DNA of 9,741 nucleotides from Pseudomonadota bacterium (lineage in GTDB: Bacteria; Pseudomonadota; Alphaproteobacteria; Rhizobiales; Hyphomicrobiaceae), in assembly GCA_023430845.1 (NCBI GenBank), contig JAEYYJ010000090.1, positions 1-9,741 on the forward strand, in the 5' to 3' direction. The stretch's first letter is position 1; each line of letters opens with the position of its first letter. Below, piece by piece: positions 1 to 5,187 of the stretch. The translations under genes were made by a program, and so were the position numbers. The notes beneath the pieces are model-generated. The model was given only the letters and a program-made list of their open reading frames with translations. It was not told the origin of the DNA and searched no databases.

Positions 1-351
1 GCGGTGAAGATCGGCGCTGCCGGTTTCATCGTCCCCTTCATGTTCGTCTATGAGCCGGCGCTGCTGATGATCGGCGAGTGGCCCTGGATCATTTGGCGGG
101 TTGTCGTCTCATGCATCGGCATCAGCTTGCTCGCTGGCGGTCTGCACGGGTACTATCTGAGATGGATGCCGAATTGGCAGCGCGCCGTCGCGATCGTCGC
201 AGCATTCTCGCTCGTCGTGCCGAATATCTATGCCGACCTCTTCGGCATCGGCCTCGCTGTTGCGCTGATCACGTTCCAGTACTTTACTGAGCCGGAAGCG
301 AGGAAGTCGTCCATCGGCACAGCAGCGGTTGAAAATTCGCGAGAGAGCTAG
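1..351 (+). CDS. TRAP transporter fused permease (DctQM-type), C-terminal fragment
   Basis: The reading frame is open from the first base, so this is the 3' end of a longer gene; 116 residues and a TAG stop are visible. The opening stretch 'GAAGFIVPFMFVYEPALL' (residues 5-22) resembles the last conserved block of the 4TM/12TM fused TRAP permeases, which combine the small DctQ and large DctM subunits. In that family the membrane protein works with a periplasmic solute-binding protein to take up organic acids using an ion gradient. About three hydrophobic segments follow (roughly residues 30-52, 61-77 and 80-96), then a short polar tail. The GTG at position 4 is an internal codon, not a start. 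The substrate cannot be told, because the binding protein gene is outside the window. The gene converges on the next, minus-strand gene across a strong hairpin. Family assignment is by remembered similarity. Confidence 0.8.
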   Translation, partial: AVKIGAAGFIVPFMFVYEPALLMIGEWPWIIWRVVVSCIGISLLAGGLHGYYLRWMPNWQRAVAIVAAFSLVVPNIYADLFGIGLAVALITFQYFTEPEARKSSIGTAAVENSRES

Positions 352-364
352 GTTGCTTGCTCGA

Positions 365-390
365 GGCCGGCAGGTTCAGCCCTGCCGGCC
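365..390. terminator. Bidirectional hairpin between convergent genes
   Basis: A perfect 10-bp inverted repeat (GGCCGGCAGG at 365-374 and CCTGCCGGCC at 381-390) encloses a 6-nt loop. It sits where the TRAP permease gene and the minus-strand 204-residue gene converge. The TGA stop of the latter (376-378) lies in the loop, and its last four codons form one arm. There is no T-tract on either side, so it is not a canonical intrinsic terminator; it may act as a bidirectional or rho-assisted terminator, or as a 3'-end stabiliser. The hairpin is seen directly; its role is inferred. Confidence 0.55.
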
Positions 391-990
391 GAGTTCGACC
401 TCAATCGCCGGCGCATCGAGCCGCTTGGTCAGCTCGTCATGCACGTTGCACAACGTTACCTTGAGGTAGCTCTTCAGCGTGGGAAAATCGGGACCGCGCA
501 GGCTCTCGTGGATAGGCATGAGAGCGAAATAGGCCTCGGCGAACGGCTCCGGGATATCCATAGCGCGCTTTGGCGGATGAAGGCCGATCCGGCCCAGATG
601 CTCTGACAGCTCGTCTCTCAACTCGCGCCATGTCGGCTCGCCCAGCGCAGCGGGCACATCCCATCGGTCAAATGCGGCGAGAGCCAGCTTCGAAACCAAG
701 CCGACTGCAGCCTGCCGCTCCAGCGATGTCTTTTCTTGAAGCACATCCGTCGCGACCTCAGCCACCATAACCAGGCCGAGTGGATATGCCTTCCAGCGGG
801 ACACTTCGACGGCCTGTTTAAAGCCCTCTTCTCCAAAGAGCACCTTGGCGTAATGGCCGGCGCGCGCACGGGCATACTCATAGATGCCCTTCTGCACAAC
901 GAAGGCGGCATTCTCATCTATGAAGCGGGCAAGATCATCCGCATTGCGAATCTGCGGAGAGCGCCCGAAGAGCTTTGCCAGGATATTCAT
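376..990 (-). CDS. Conserved hypothetical soluble protein, 204 aa
   Basis: I do not recognise a characterised function. The protein has no signal peptide and no clear membrane segment, and looks mostly alpha-helical and cytoplasmic. A notable block at residues 29-51 contains 'VVQKGIYEYARARAGHYAK', which I associate with an uncharacterised protein common in rhizobial genomes; a hydrophobic helix follows at about residues 68-84. The ATG at 988-990 is chosen because it fits an 'AGGT' Shine-Dalgarno-like run about 10 nt upstream and begins a natural N-terminus (MNILAKLFGR). The gene is alone on its strand here: it converges on the TRAP permease and diverges from the symporter operon, with which it shares a 222-bp intergenic region. 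Coding status is well supported by length, codon use and placement; function is unknown. Confidence 0.75.
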   Translation of the reverse strand: MNILAKLFGRSPQIRNADDLARFIDENAAFVVQKGIYEYARARAGHYAKVLFGEEGFKQAVEVSRWKAYPLGLVMVAEVATDVLQEKTSLERQAAVGLVSKLALAAFDRWDVPAALGEPTWRELRDELSEHLGRIGLHPPKRAMDIPEPFAEAYFALMPIHESLRGPDFPTLKSYLKVTLCNVHDELTKRLDAPAIEVELGRQG

Positions 991-1008
991 CCGGTTGCCG
1001 ACCTGCTC

Positions 1009-1037
1009 ATTCCACAGCTCTAGGACGAAAGTATAAT
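1009..1037 (+). promoter_or_regulatory. Candidate promoter for the symporter operon (consensus -10)
   Basis: A perfect TATAAT (1032-1037) stands out in an otherwise GC-rich intergenic region. The best -35 candidate at 17-bp spacing, ATTCCA (1009-1014), matches TTGACA at only three positions. If used, transcription would begin near 1044 and give a leader of about 170 nt before the DUF4212 start. The same AT patch read on the minus strand contains TATACT and TATTAT, so it could instead serve the divergent 204-residue gene, or both. Seen: the hexamer. Inferred: promoter activity and direction. Confidence 0.35.
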
Positions 1038-1074
1038 AAAGACGCCCGACCGCACGATGTTAGCCTCTGCACAC

Positions 1075-1092
1075 CGATCACTCAAGTGATCG
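1075..1092. promoter_or_regulatory. 18-bp dyad, candidate operator or leader hairpin
   Basis: CGATCACT (1075-1082) and AGTGATCG (1085-1092) are exact inverted repeats separated by two bases. The site lies about 30 nt downstream of the predicted transcription start and over 120 bp before the symporter operon. This is a plausible operator for a dimeric repressor. As RNA it would need to open at least one pair to form a loop. I cannot assign it to a known regulator family; the half-sites do not match an FNR or CRP arrangement. Confidence 0.4.
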
Positions 1093-1145
1093 CCGATTCG
1101 GCAAAAAGACCGAACGGAAAGATTAGGTACGGGGAGGTGCCAGAC

Positions 1146-1229
1146 ATGGGCAATGAGCGACTCCTCCTCACGCAGCTTCGCGCGGCCTCATCGTCAGGAG
1201 GAAATTCAAACCATGCAGACTTCAAGTAA
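1146..1229 (+). CDS. Possible 27-aa upstream ORF / leader peptide
   Basis: An ATG at 1146 is preceded by GGGGAGG (1131-1137) at 8-nt spacing, one of the best ribosome binding sites in the window. It opens a 27-codon frame ending TAA at 1227-1229. The frame runs through the Shine-Dalgarno sequence of the DUF4212 gene and overlaps its start by 17 nt in another frame. Ribosomes translating it would pass over and terminate just after the downstream start, an arrangement compatible with translational coupling or interference. The peptide has three consecutive leucine codons (CTC CTC CTC) and a Ser/Gly-rich tail, with no recognised domain. An alternative reading is that this Shine-Dalgarno serves the ATG at 1153 in the DUF4212 frame, but its spacing would be 15 nt. 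Translation is unproven. Confidence 0.3.
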   Translation: MGNERLLLTQLRAASSSGGNSNHADFK

Positions 1230-1479
1230 CGACGAAGCGCATTGGTCGAAGACTAGGCGTCTGATGTTCACGCATCTCGCGATCTGGTTCTTCTTCGGCT
1301 ACATCGTCCATATGTTCGTAAAACCCCTGAACAGCATCATAATTCCTGTTCTGGGCTTCCCACTCGGTTTCTACATGGCAGCACAAGGTTCGCTCATTGC
1401 CTTCGTGGTGATGCTGTTCATCTTTGCGCGCCAACAGGACCGGATCGATCGCGAATTCGGCGTCGCTGAAGACGATTGA
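1213..1479 (+). CDS. DUF4212 protein, sodium:solute symporter small subunit
   Basis: An 88-residue membrane protein with two hydrophobic helices (about residues 18-38 and 50-72) and charged ends. The segment 'GFPLGFYMAAQGSLIAFVV' (48-66) and the aromatic 'AIWFFFGYIVH' (23-33) are typical of the DUF4212 family, the small subunit that accompanies VC_2705-type sodium:solute symporters. It probably assembles with the large subunit encoded 10 nt downstream; the role of the small subunit is not well established. The ATG at 1213 is preferred over the in-frame ATG at 1153. It has AGGAGG (1197-1202) 10 nt upstream, and the family normally begins shortly before the first helix. The extra 20 residues from the earlier start (Ser/Arg-rich) look like translated leader. 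A good competing upstream ORF overlaps this start. Confidence 0.88.
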   Translation: MQTSSNDEAHWSKTRRLMFTHLAIWFFFGYIVHMFVKPLNSIIIPVLGFPLGFYMAAQGSLIAFVVMLFIFARQQDRIDREFGVAEDD

Positions 1480-1489
1480 GGGGGCGCAA

Positions 1490-3475
1490 ATGGCGACACA
1501 ATCAGATGCAAACGCCGCGTTCTATAAGAACCTCGGCAAAATGTATGGTGCCTATACGGGCACCTTTCTTGGTTTCGTTGTCCTGCTAGCAATTCTCGAG
1601 CAGGTCGGCGTCCCGAACAAAATACTCGGTTACCTGTTCGTCTTCTTCACGCTCGCGGTGTACGCCCTCATCGGCGTCATGACGCGCACGGCGCAGGTCT
1701 CCGAATATTACGTAGCGGGCCGGCGCGTTCCGGCGCTCTACAACGGCATGGCGACAGGTGCCGACTGGATGTCGGCCGCTTCCTTCGTCGGCATGGCGGG
1801 CACTCTCTTCCTGCTCGGCTATGACGGCCTCGCCTGGGTGCTCGGCTGGACCGGCGGCTACGTGCTTGTGGCCATCCTCGTGGGCCCATATCTGCGCAAG
1901 TTCGGCGCCTATACGGTGCCTGACTTCATGGCCTTCCGGTTTGGCGGCAACTTCACCCGCTTCCTGGCCGTGGTCGTGCTGGTCTGCTGCTCCTTCACGT
2001 ACGTGACGGCGCAGGTGTTCGGCACCGGCATCATCGCGTCGCGCTTCCTCGGCATGGACTTCACCGTCGCGGTCTACGTGGGCCTCGCCGGCATCCTGTT
2101 GTGCTCGATGATGGGCGGTATGCGCGCAGTGACCTGGACGCAGATCGCTCAGTACATCGTGCTCATCATTGCGTATCTGACGCCGATCATCATCCTTTCT
2201 ACGCAGAAGTACGGCATTCCGCTGCCGCAATTCACGTACGGCCAAGCAATTGCCGACATCACGGCGCGCGAGCAGCAGATGCTGCAGACGGGCCTTGCGA
2301 CGGCTGCGAGCCTCAAGCCTCATATCGAGCCGTTCATCAGCTACTCGCCACTCAACTACTTCGGCATCATCTTCTGCATGATGTGCGGCACAGCATCGCT
2401 TCCGCACATCCTTATGCGCTACTTCACGACGCCGAGCGTCCGTGAAGCGCGCCAGTCGGTTGCTTGGTCGCTGTTCTTCATCTTCCTCCTGTACTTCTCG
2501 GCACCGGCCTACGCGGCGTTCTCGAAGCTGGAGGTTTATACGAACATCATAGGTCGAGACGTCACTGCGCTTCGGCCATGGCTGTTCACCTGGGGCGAAC
2601 TCGGCCTCATCCAGGTTTGCGGGAAGAATGCCGTCAACCTCGATGCTGTCATCGCAGCCTGTAAGGAAATCGCGGGCCATCCAGGCGTTGTCCGTCTGCA
2701 GGACTTCGTGATCAACACGGACGTGATCGTGCTCTCCACGCCGGAGATCGCGGGCCTTCCCTATGTGATCTCGGGCCTCGTCGCAGCCGGCGGTCTCGCC
2801 GCCGCGCTTTCAACCGCTGACGGGCTTCTGCTCGCCATCGCGAATGCGCTCAGCCACGACATCTACTACAAGATGCTGGATCCAAATGCGCCGACGTTCC
2901 GACGCCTGCTCATCGCCCGCATCCTGCTGTTAGTCGTCGCCGTGGCCGCCGCATATACCGCCTCGCATAGACCTGCGGATATCCTGGCCATGGTGGGATG
3001 GGCGTTCTCGCTTGCCATGGCCGGAAATTTCCCGGCTCTAGTCATGGGGATCTGGTGGAAGAGGGCAACCACCTTAGGGGCCATATGCGGCATCATTGCC
3101 GGGTTCGGACTCTGCGTCTTCTATCTCGTGACGACACGCTACTTCCCAGGCTACGGCGTGCAGTACTTCGGCATGTCGTCGTTGCTCCATCCAGTGACAG
3201 GCGCCCCTGTCGTCGATGTCGCAAAGGCCATGGCAGCCCCGAACGCCTTCGACACTTGGGTTGCCTTGACCGGGCCAAACGCACACCCGCTGGCCAATCG
3301 CGTTGGCTGGTTCAATCTTAACAACATCAACTGCGGCCTGCTCGGAATGCCACTCGGCTTCCTAGTCATTTATCTCGTCAGCCTTGTGACACCTGCACCC
3401 TCCAGGGAAATGCAGGCGTACATCGACGAGATCCGCAAGCCGCGCGGCGCCACGATCTTGCAGGAAAAGTCCTGA
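1490..3475 (+). CDS. Sodium:solute symporter large subunit, VC_2705 subfamily (SSF)
   Basis: A 661-residue polytopic membrane protein of the sodium:solute symporter family, related to acetate permease ActP and most like the VC_2705 subfamily that pairs with DUF4212. Family features: 'EYYVAGRRVPALYNGMATGADWMSAASF' in the N-terminal core (residues 72-99, shown in parts: EYYVAGRRV, then GADWMSAASF); the signature-like region 'GTASLPHILMRYFTTPSV' (300-317); and 'AALSTADGLLLAIANALSHD' (438-457), where S441/T442 align by memory with the Na2-site serines of vSGLT. Hydrophilic insertions at about 240-283, 350-415 and 555-605 make it longer than typical 500-550-residue symporters. The ATG at 1490 follows GAGGGGG (1478-1484) at 5 nt, and its Shine-Dalgarno overlaps the stop of the small-subunit gene. 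The earlier in-frame ATG at 1424 lies inside the upstream gene. Substrate is probably a short-chain carboxylate, by inference only. Confidence 0.9.
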   Translation: MATQSDANAAFYKNLGKMYGAYTGTFLGFVVLLAILEQVGVPNKILGYLFVFFTLAVYALIGVMTRTAQVSEYYVAGRRVPALYNGMATGADWMSAASFVGMAGTLFLLGYDGLAWVLGWTGGYVLVAILVGPYLRKFGAYTVPDFMAFRFGGNFTRFLAVVVLVCCSFTYVTAQVFGTGIIASRFLGMDFTVAVYVGLAGILLCSMMGGMRAVTWTQIAQYIVLIIAYLTPIIILSTQKYGIPLPQFTYGQAIADITAREQQMLQTGLATAASLKPHIEPFISYSPLNYFGIIFCMMCGTASLPHILMRYFTTPSVREARQSVAWSLFFIFLLYFSAPAYAAFSKLEVYTNIIGRDVTALRPWLFTWGELGLIQVCGKNAVNLDAVIAACKEIAGHPGVVRLQDFVINTDVIVLSTPEIAGLPYVISGLVAAGGLAAALSTADGLLLAIANALSHDIYYKMLDPNAPTFRRLLIARILLLVVAVAAAYTASHRPADILAMVGWAFSLAMAGNFPALVMGIWWKRATTLGAICGIIAGFGLCVFYLVTTRYFPGYGVQYFGMSSLLHPVTGAPVVDVAKAMAAPNAFDTWVALTGPNAHPLANRVGWFNLNNINCGLLGMPLGFLVIYLVSLVTPAPSREMQAYIDEIRKPRGATILQEKS

Positions 3476-3496
3476 CCTGCTAGCGCCACTCAAAAG

Positions 3497-3528
3497 AGCG
3501 GGGCCCCTTCGGGCCCCGCTTTCTTTTT
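3497..3528 (+). terminator. Rho-independent terminator of the symporter operon
   Basis: A perfect 10-bp GC-rich stem (AGCGGGGCCC at 3497-3506 with GGGCCCCGCT at 3511-3520) closes on a CTTC loop and is followed by TTCTTTTT (3521-3528). An A-run precedes the stem. It lies 21 nt after the symporter stop, so it ends the two-gene operon and implies separate transcription of the small membrane-protein genes downstream. Confidence 0.93.
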
Positions 3529-3533
3529 GCCTT

Positions 3534-3551
3534 GTCGGAAGAATCTCCGAC
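3534..3551. repeat. Small inverted repeat upstream of the YggT-like gene
   Basis: GTCGGA (3534-3539) and TCCGAC (3546-3551) form a 6-bp stem with a 6-nt loop directly after the terminator and 27 nt before the next ATG. It could be a second hairpin, a 5'-UTR element or chance. No promoter hexamers with good spacing were seen between the terminator and the gene. Confidence 0.25.
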
Positions 3552-3578
3552 CGCCAATATGACCGTGCAGCAATAAGG

Positions 3579-3896
3579 ATGCCCACGAACGTGACCGGCG
3601 GATCGCTCTACACCTACTGGTATTTCCATCTGCCGAACTTCGCGCTCGCTGCGCTCATGTACACCCTGCTGGGGCGCGTACTGCTCGGACTCATCGTGCA
3701 GCCGAGCTCGACCAATTACATCTGGCGCTTCTTTTGCCGGATCACCGATCCCGTCGTCGCTGCCGTGGGCGCCGTAACCCCGAAGGACGCCGCCCCGGTC
3801 GTGGTCTGGTTGTTCGGCGTTGTTTGGCTCTTCTGGCTGCGCGTCCTTCTGCTGCACGTCTTCCTGTACTTCGGCGCTCTCCCGCGCGTCGCCTGA
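3579..3896 (+). CDS. YggT-like small integral membrane protein, 105 aa
   Basis: Two hydrophobic helices (about residues 17-40 and 72-98) flank a loop containing 'YIWRFFCRITDPVVAAVGAVTPKD' in parts: the 'RITDPVV' (54-60) followed by 'VTP' (66-68) and an aspartate resembles the YggT family pattern of Arg, Thr-Asp-Pro, then Pro near the second helix. YggT proteins are small inner-membrane proteins of poorly known role, linked in some bacteria to osmotic tolerance and division. This is a loose match, so it may be a distinct family. Start choice is uncertain: ATG 3579 has its only AAGG run abutting it, whereas a GTG at 3591 (giving MTGGSLYTYWYF) lies 11 nt after AAGGA (3575-3579). It is the first of three small membrane-protein genes and lies just past the symporter terminator, with an 11-nt gap to the next. 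Confidence 0.72.
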   Translation: MPTNVTGGSLYTYWYFHLPNFALAALMYTLLGRVLLGLIVQPSSTNYIWRFFCRITDPVVAAVGAVTPKDAAPVVVWLFGVVWLFWLRVLLLHVFLYFGALPRVA

Positions 3897-3907
3897 GAGA
3901 GCCCCAC

Positions 3908-4234
3908 ATGGACCGGCAGTACTACTACATCGCCATTGCATTCTTCGGCATGATCAACGGCCTCTTCAATCAGGTCGCCCTGTTGTTCGCCATCCTCCAC
4001 ATGCAGATTCTGGCGCCGGCCCTCCTGTTCGGCAGCACCGGACTGACGTTGATGTTCTCGTCCTTGATGGTCTCGACCGCGACCATCATCCTCGGCGGCA
4101 TCCCCGCCGCGATCTATGAGCGTTTCACGGGAACGGGCGACGAATCGAGCGAGGCTTCGCTCTGGATTTGGCTTGCTGGAACCGCCCTCCTCACCCTCCC
4201 GGCGGTCGGCAATTTCTTTGCGATCGGCCTTTAG
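3908..4234 (+). CDS. Small integral membrane protein of unknown function, 108 aa
   Basis: Not recognised. About three or four hydrophobic segments are visible: residues 6-30, 33-65 (long enough for one or two helices) and 85-107. A short polar, acidic linker sits between them (71-83, 'ERFTGTGDESSEA'). There is no cleavable signal peptide, cysteine motif or catalytic signature. The first segment is rich in Tyr, Phe and Met (YYYIAIAFFGMINGLF), and 'ILGGIPAAIYERFTG' (61-75) looks like a conserved helix end. The ATG at 3908 has a weak GAGAG (3896-3900) at about 7 nt and follows the YggT-like stop by 11 nt, so the two are probably co-transcribed and may be translationally coupled. A longer in-frame opening at 3734 lies within the previous gene and is not used. 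Its place suggests a small membrane complex with its neighbours. Confidence 0.72.
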   Translation: MDRQYYYIAIAFFGMINGLFNQVALLFAILHMQILAPALLFGSTGLTLMFSSLMVSTATIILGGIPAAIYERFTGTGDESSEASLWIWLAGTALLTLPAVGNFFAIGL

Positions 4235-4258
4235 GTCCGTCCTAGCTCTTACACGGAC
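4235..4258. repeat. Inverted repeat after the 108-aa gene
   Basis: GTCCGT (4235-4240) and ACGGAC (4253-4258) form a 6-bp stem with a 12-nt loop immediately after the TAG stop. No T-tract follows, only 'TTGTGAAA'. It could be a weak 3'-end hairpin, or chance. The rest of the 102-nt gap to the next gene shows no convincing promoter. Confidence 0.25.
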
Positions 4259-4336
4259 TTGTGAAACGCGACAGATTGCTGGCCCCAATCGGCTGCTGCT
4301 AGCCTTGCTGCGCCGCACAACGGGGAGTCATGCACT

Positions 4337-4705
4337 ATGGAGGAGCTTCGCCATATTGCCTTCGAGACGGTGATGCGCGCGTGCGGTTTCGGGTCACTCG
4401 CGATTTTCTGCATCATGATCGGACTATCGTTCCAACCGCATCTCTCTTTCCAGACCGGTGGCGCGCTGACGCTCGTTATGGTTGGCGTGCTCGCCTATAA
4501 GGCGCGTGAAGCACCGAGCAAGCCCTACAGGCGCACCGAGATGTGGCTCTACGTGCCGGAGGAGCTCCGTCCACCGGCGCGCTCGGCGCAGCAGACGATC
4601 TCTCTCGTCATGCGGGAGACGTACCTGACGTTCGCGTACTGGTCCGCGCTGATCGCCACGGGCATGCTGCTCATAGCCCTGGCTTTCGCACTACTCGGAA
4701 TGTAG
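4337..4705 (+). CDS. Conserved membrane protein of unknown function, 122 aa
   Basis: Three hydrophobic helices (about residues 15-32, 41-54 and 98-121) surround a polar central loop (56-96). The loop carries 'YRRTEMWLYVPEELRPP' (64-80), an aromatic and charged stretch that looks conserved. I recall similar uncharacterised proteins in rhizobial genomes, and no function is known to me. The ATG at 4337 follows GGGGAG (4322-4327) by about 9 nt. An ATG at 4330 in another frame hits a stop after about 56 codons. The gene lies 102 nt after the 108-residue gene on the same strand and may have its own promoter, although none is obvious. It ends 10 nt before the convergent PilZ gene. Membrane location is supported by the sequence; any link to the preceding small membrane proteins is inference from order only. 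Confidence 0.78.
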   Translation: MEELRHIAFETVMRACGFGSLAIFCIMIGLSFQPHLSFQTGGALTLVMVGVLAYKAREAPSKPYRRTEMWLYVPEELRPPARSAQQTISLVMRETYLTFAYWSALIATGMLLIALAFALLGM

Positions 4706-4715
4706 TCGGTTCCTT

Positions 4716-5090
4716 CTACGACCGTTGAGCGCGCACGTTTCCGTAGAACCAATCGGCACCGCGTTGCTCGAGCCAGATCACATCCTCGCACGCGGGCAGC
4801 GGCTGCTCGAAACTGATCCCGAGCCTGTCGTGGTTGGACCAGGCGACGCAGCCTGTGAGATAACGGCCATCGACGAGCCGCAGCGTGACGTCATCGCCCT
4901 CGATGGGCACGAGCCCGTTGGCGAGGCGCACCTGCGCGCCCGACGTCGAAAGGTCCATGAGACTGCCGGCCTGATCGCCCCACTGGCTCGTCACGGTTAC
5001 GCGCTCGGCATGCTCGTGCCGAATGGCTCCGCGCCGATCAGTGGGCCGAGACGACGTCTCGTGACGATTTTTTGTGCCGTTCTGGGACAC
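4716..5090 (-). CDS. Single-domain PilZ protein (c-di-GMP receptor)
   Basis: A 124-residue protein with both halves of the PilZ c-di-GMP binding signature: 'RRGAIR' (19-24, RxxxR with the preceding Arg) and 'DLSTSG' (46-51, D/NxSxxG), spaced as in PilZ domains. The rest fits a beta-barrel ('VTLRLVDGRYLTGCVAWSNHDRLGISF', positions 68-94, in the usual strand pattern). There is no membrane segment or fused output domain, so it would act in the cytoplasm by binding a partner when c-di-GMP is present. The target is unknown. Translation appears to begin at a GTG (5088-5090): the frame has a stop five codons upstream, and no ATG exists before the binding motif. No good Shine-Dalgarno is visible. The gene is alone on its strand between a convergent membrane protein and nadD, 97 nt downstream of nadD. 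Confidence 0.88.
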   Translation of the reverse strand: MSQNGTKNRHETSSRPTDRRGAIRHEHAERVTVTSQWGDQAGSLMDLSTSGAQVRLANGLVPIEGDDVTLRLVDGRYLTGCVAWSNHDRLGISFEQPLPACEDVIWLEQRGADWFYGNVRAQRS

Positions 5091-5109
5091 GTGGTTGCCA
5101 GCGCTTCAG

Positions 5110-5148
5110 GTGCATTAATGAAACGTAAACACCAGCACACTGATGCAC
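5110..5148. promoter_or_regulatory. Dyad upstream of the PilZ gene
   Basis: GTGCAT (5110-5115) and ATGCAC (5143-5148) are exact inverted repeats 27 bp apart, and the nearer arm runs into a palindromic CATTAATG (5113-5120). The pair lies 20-58 bp upstream of the PilZ GTG start, in the most AT-rich part of this 97-bp gap. It could be a regulator site or part of the promoter. No matching -35/-10 pair was found, so this is tentative. Confidence 0.25.
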
Positions 5149-5187
5149 GAAGCCTGCCAATTCAGATAGTGCGACCGGCAAATGCGT

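Noticed and set aside
1153..1212. Earlier in-frame start for the DUF4212 protein
   Set aside because: Its spacing to the nearest Shine-Dalgarno is 15 nt, and the added 20 residues are Ser/Arg-rich and atypical of the family, while 1213 has AGGAGG at 10 nt. Not fully excluded.
1586..2680. 364-residue minus-strand open frame antisense to the symporter
   Set aside because: The translation is dominated by Arg, His, Asp and Glu with no fold-like pattern, as expected from the complement of a GC-rich membrane protein gene; the plus-strand SSF symporter explains the region.
4235..4336. Possible promoter before the 122-residue membrane protein
   Set aside because: Several TTGCTG-like hexamers exist, but none has a -10 hexamer at acceptable spacing.
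4714..4748. Inverted repeat TTCTACG / CGTAGAA at the convergent PilZ end
   Set aside because: Seven pairs with a 21-nt loop and no T-tract; too weak to call a terminator.
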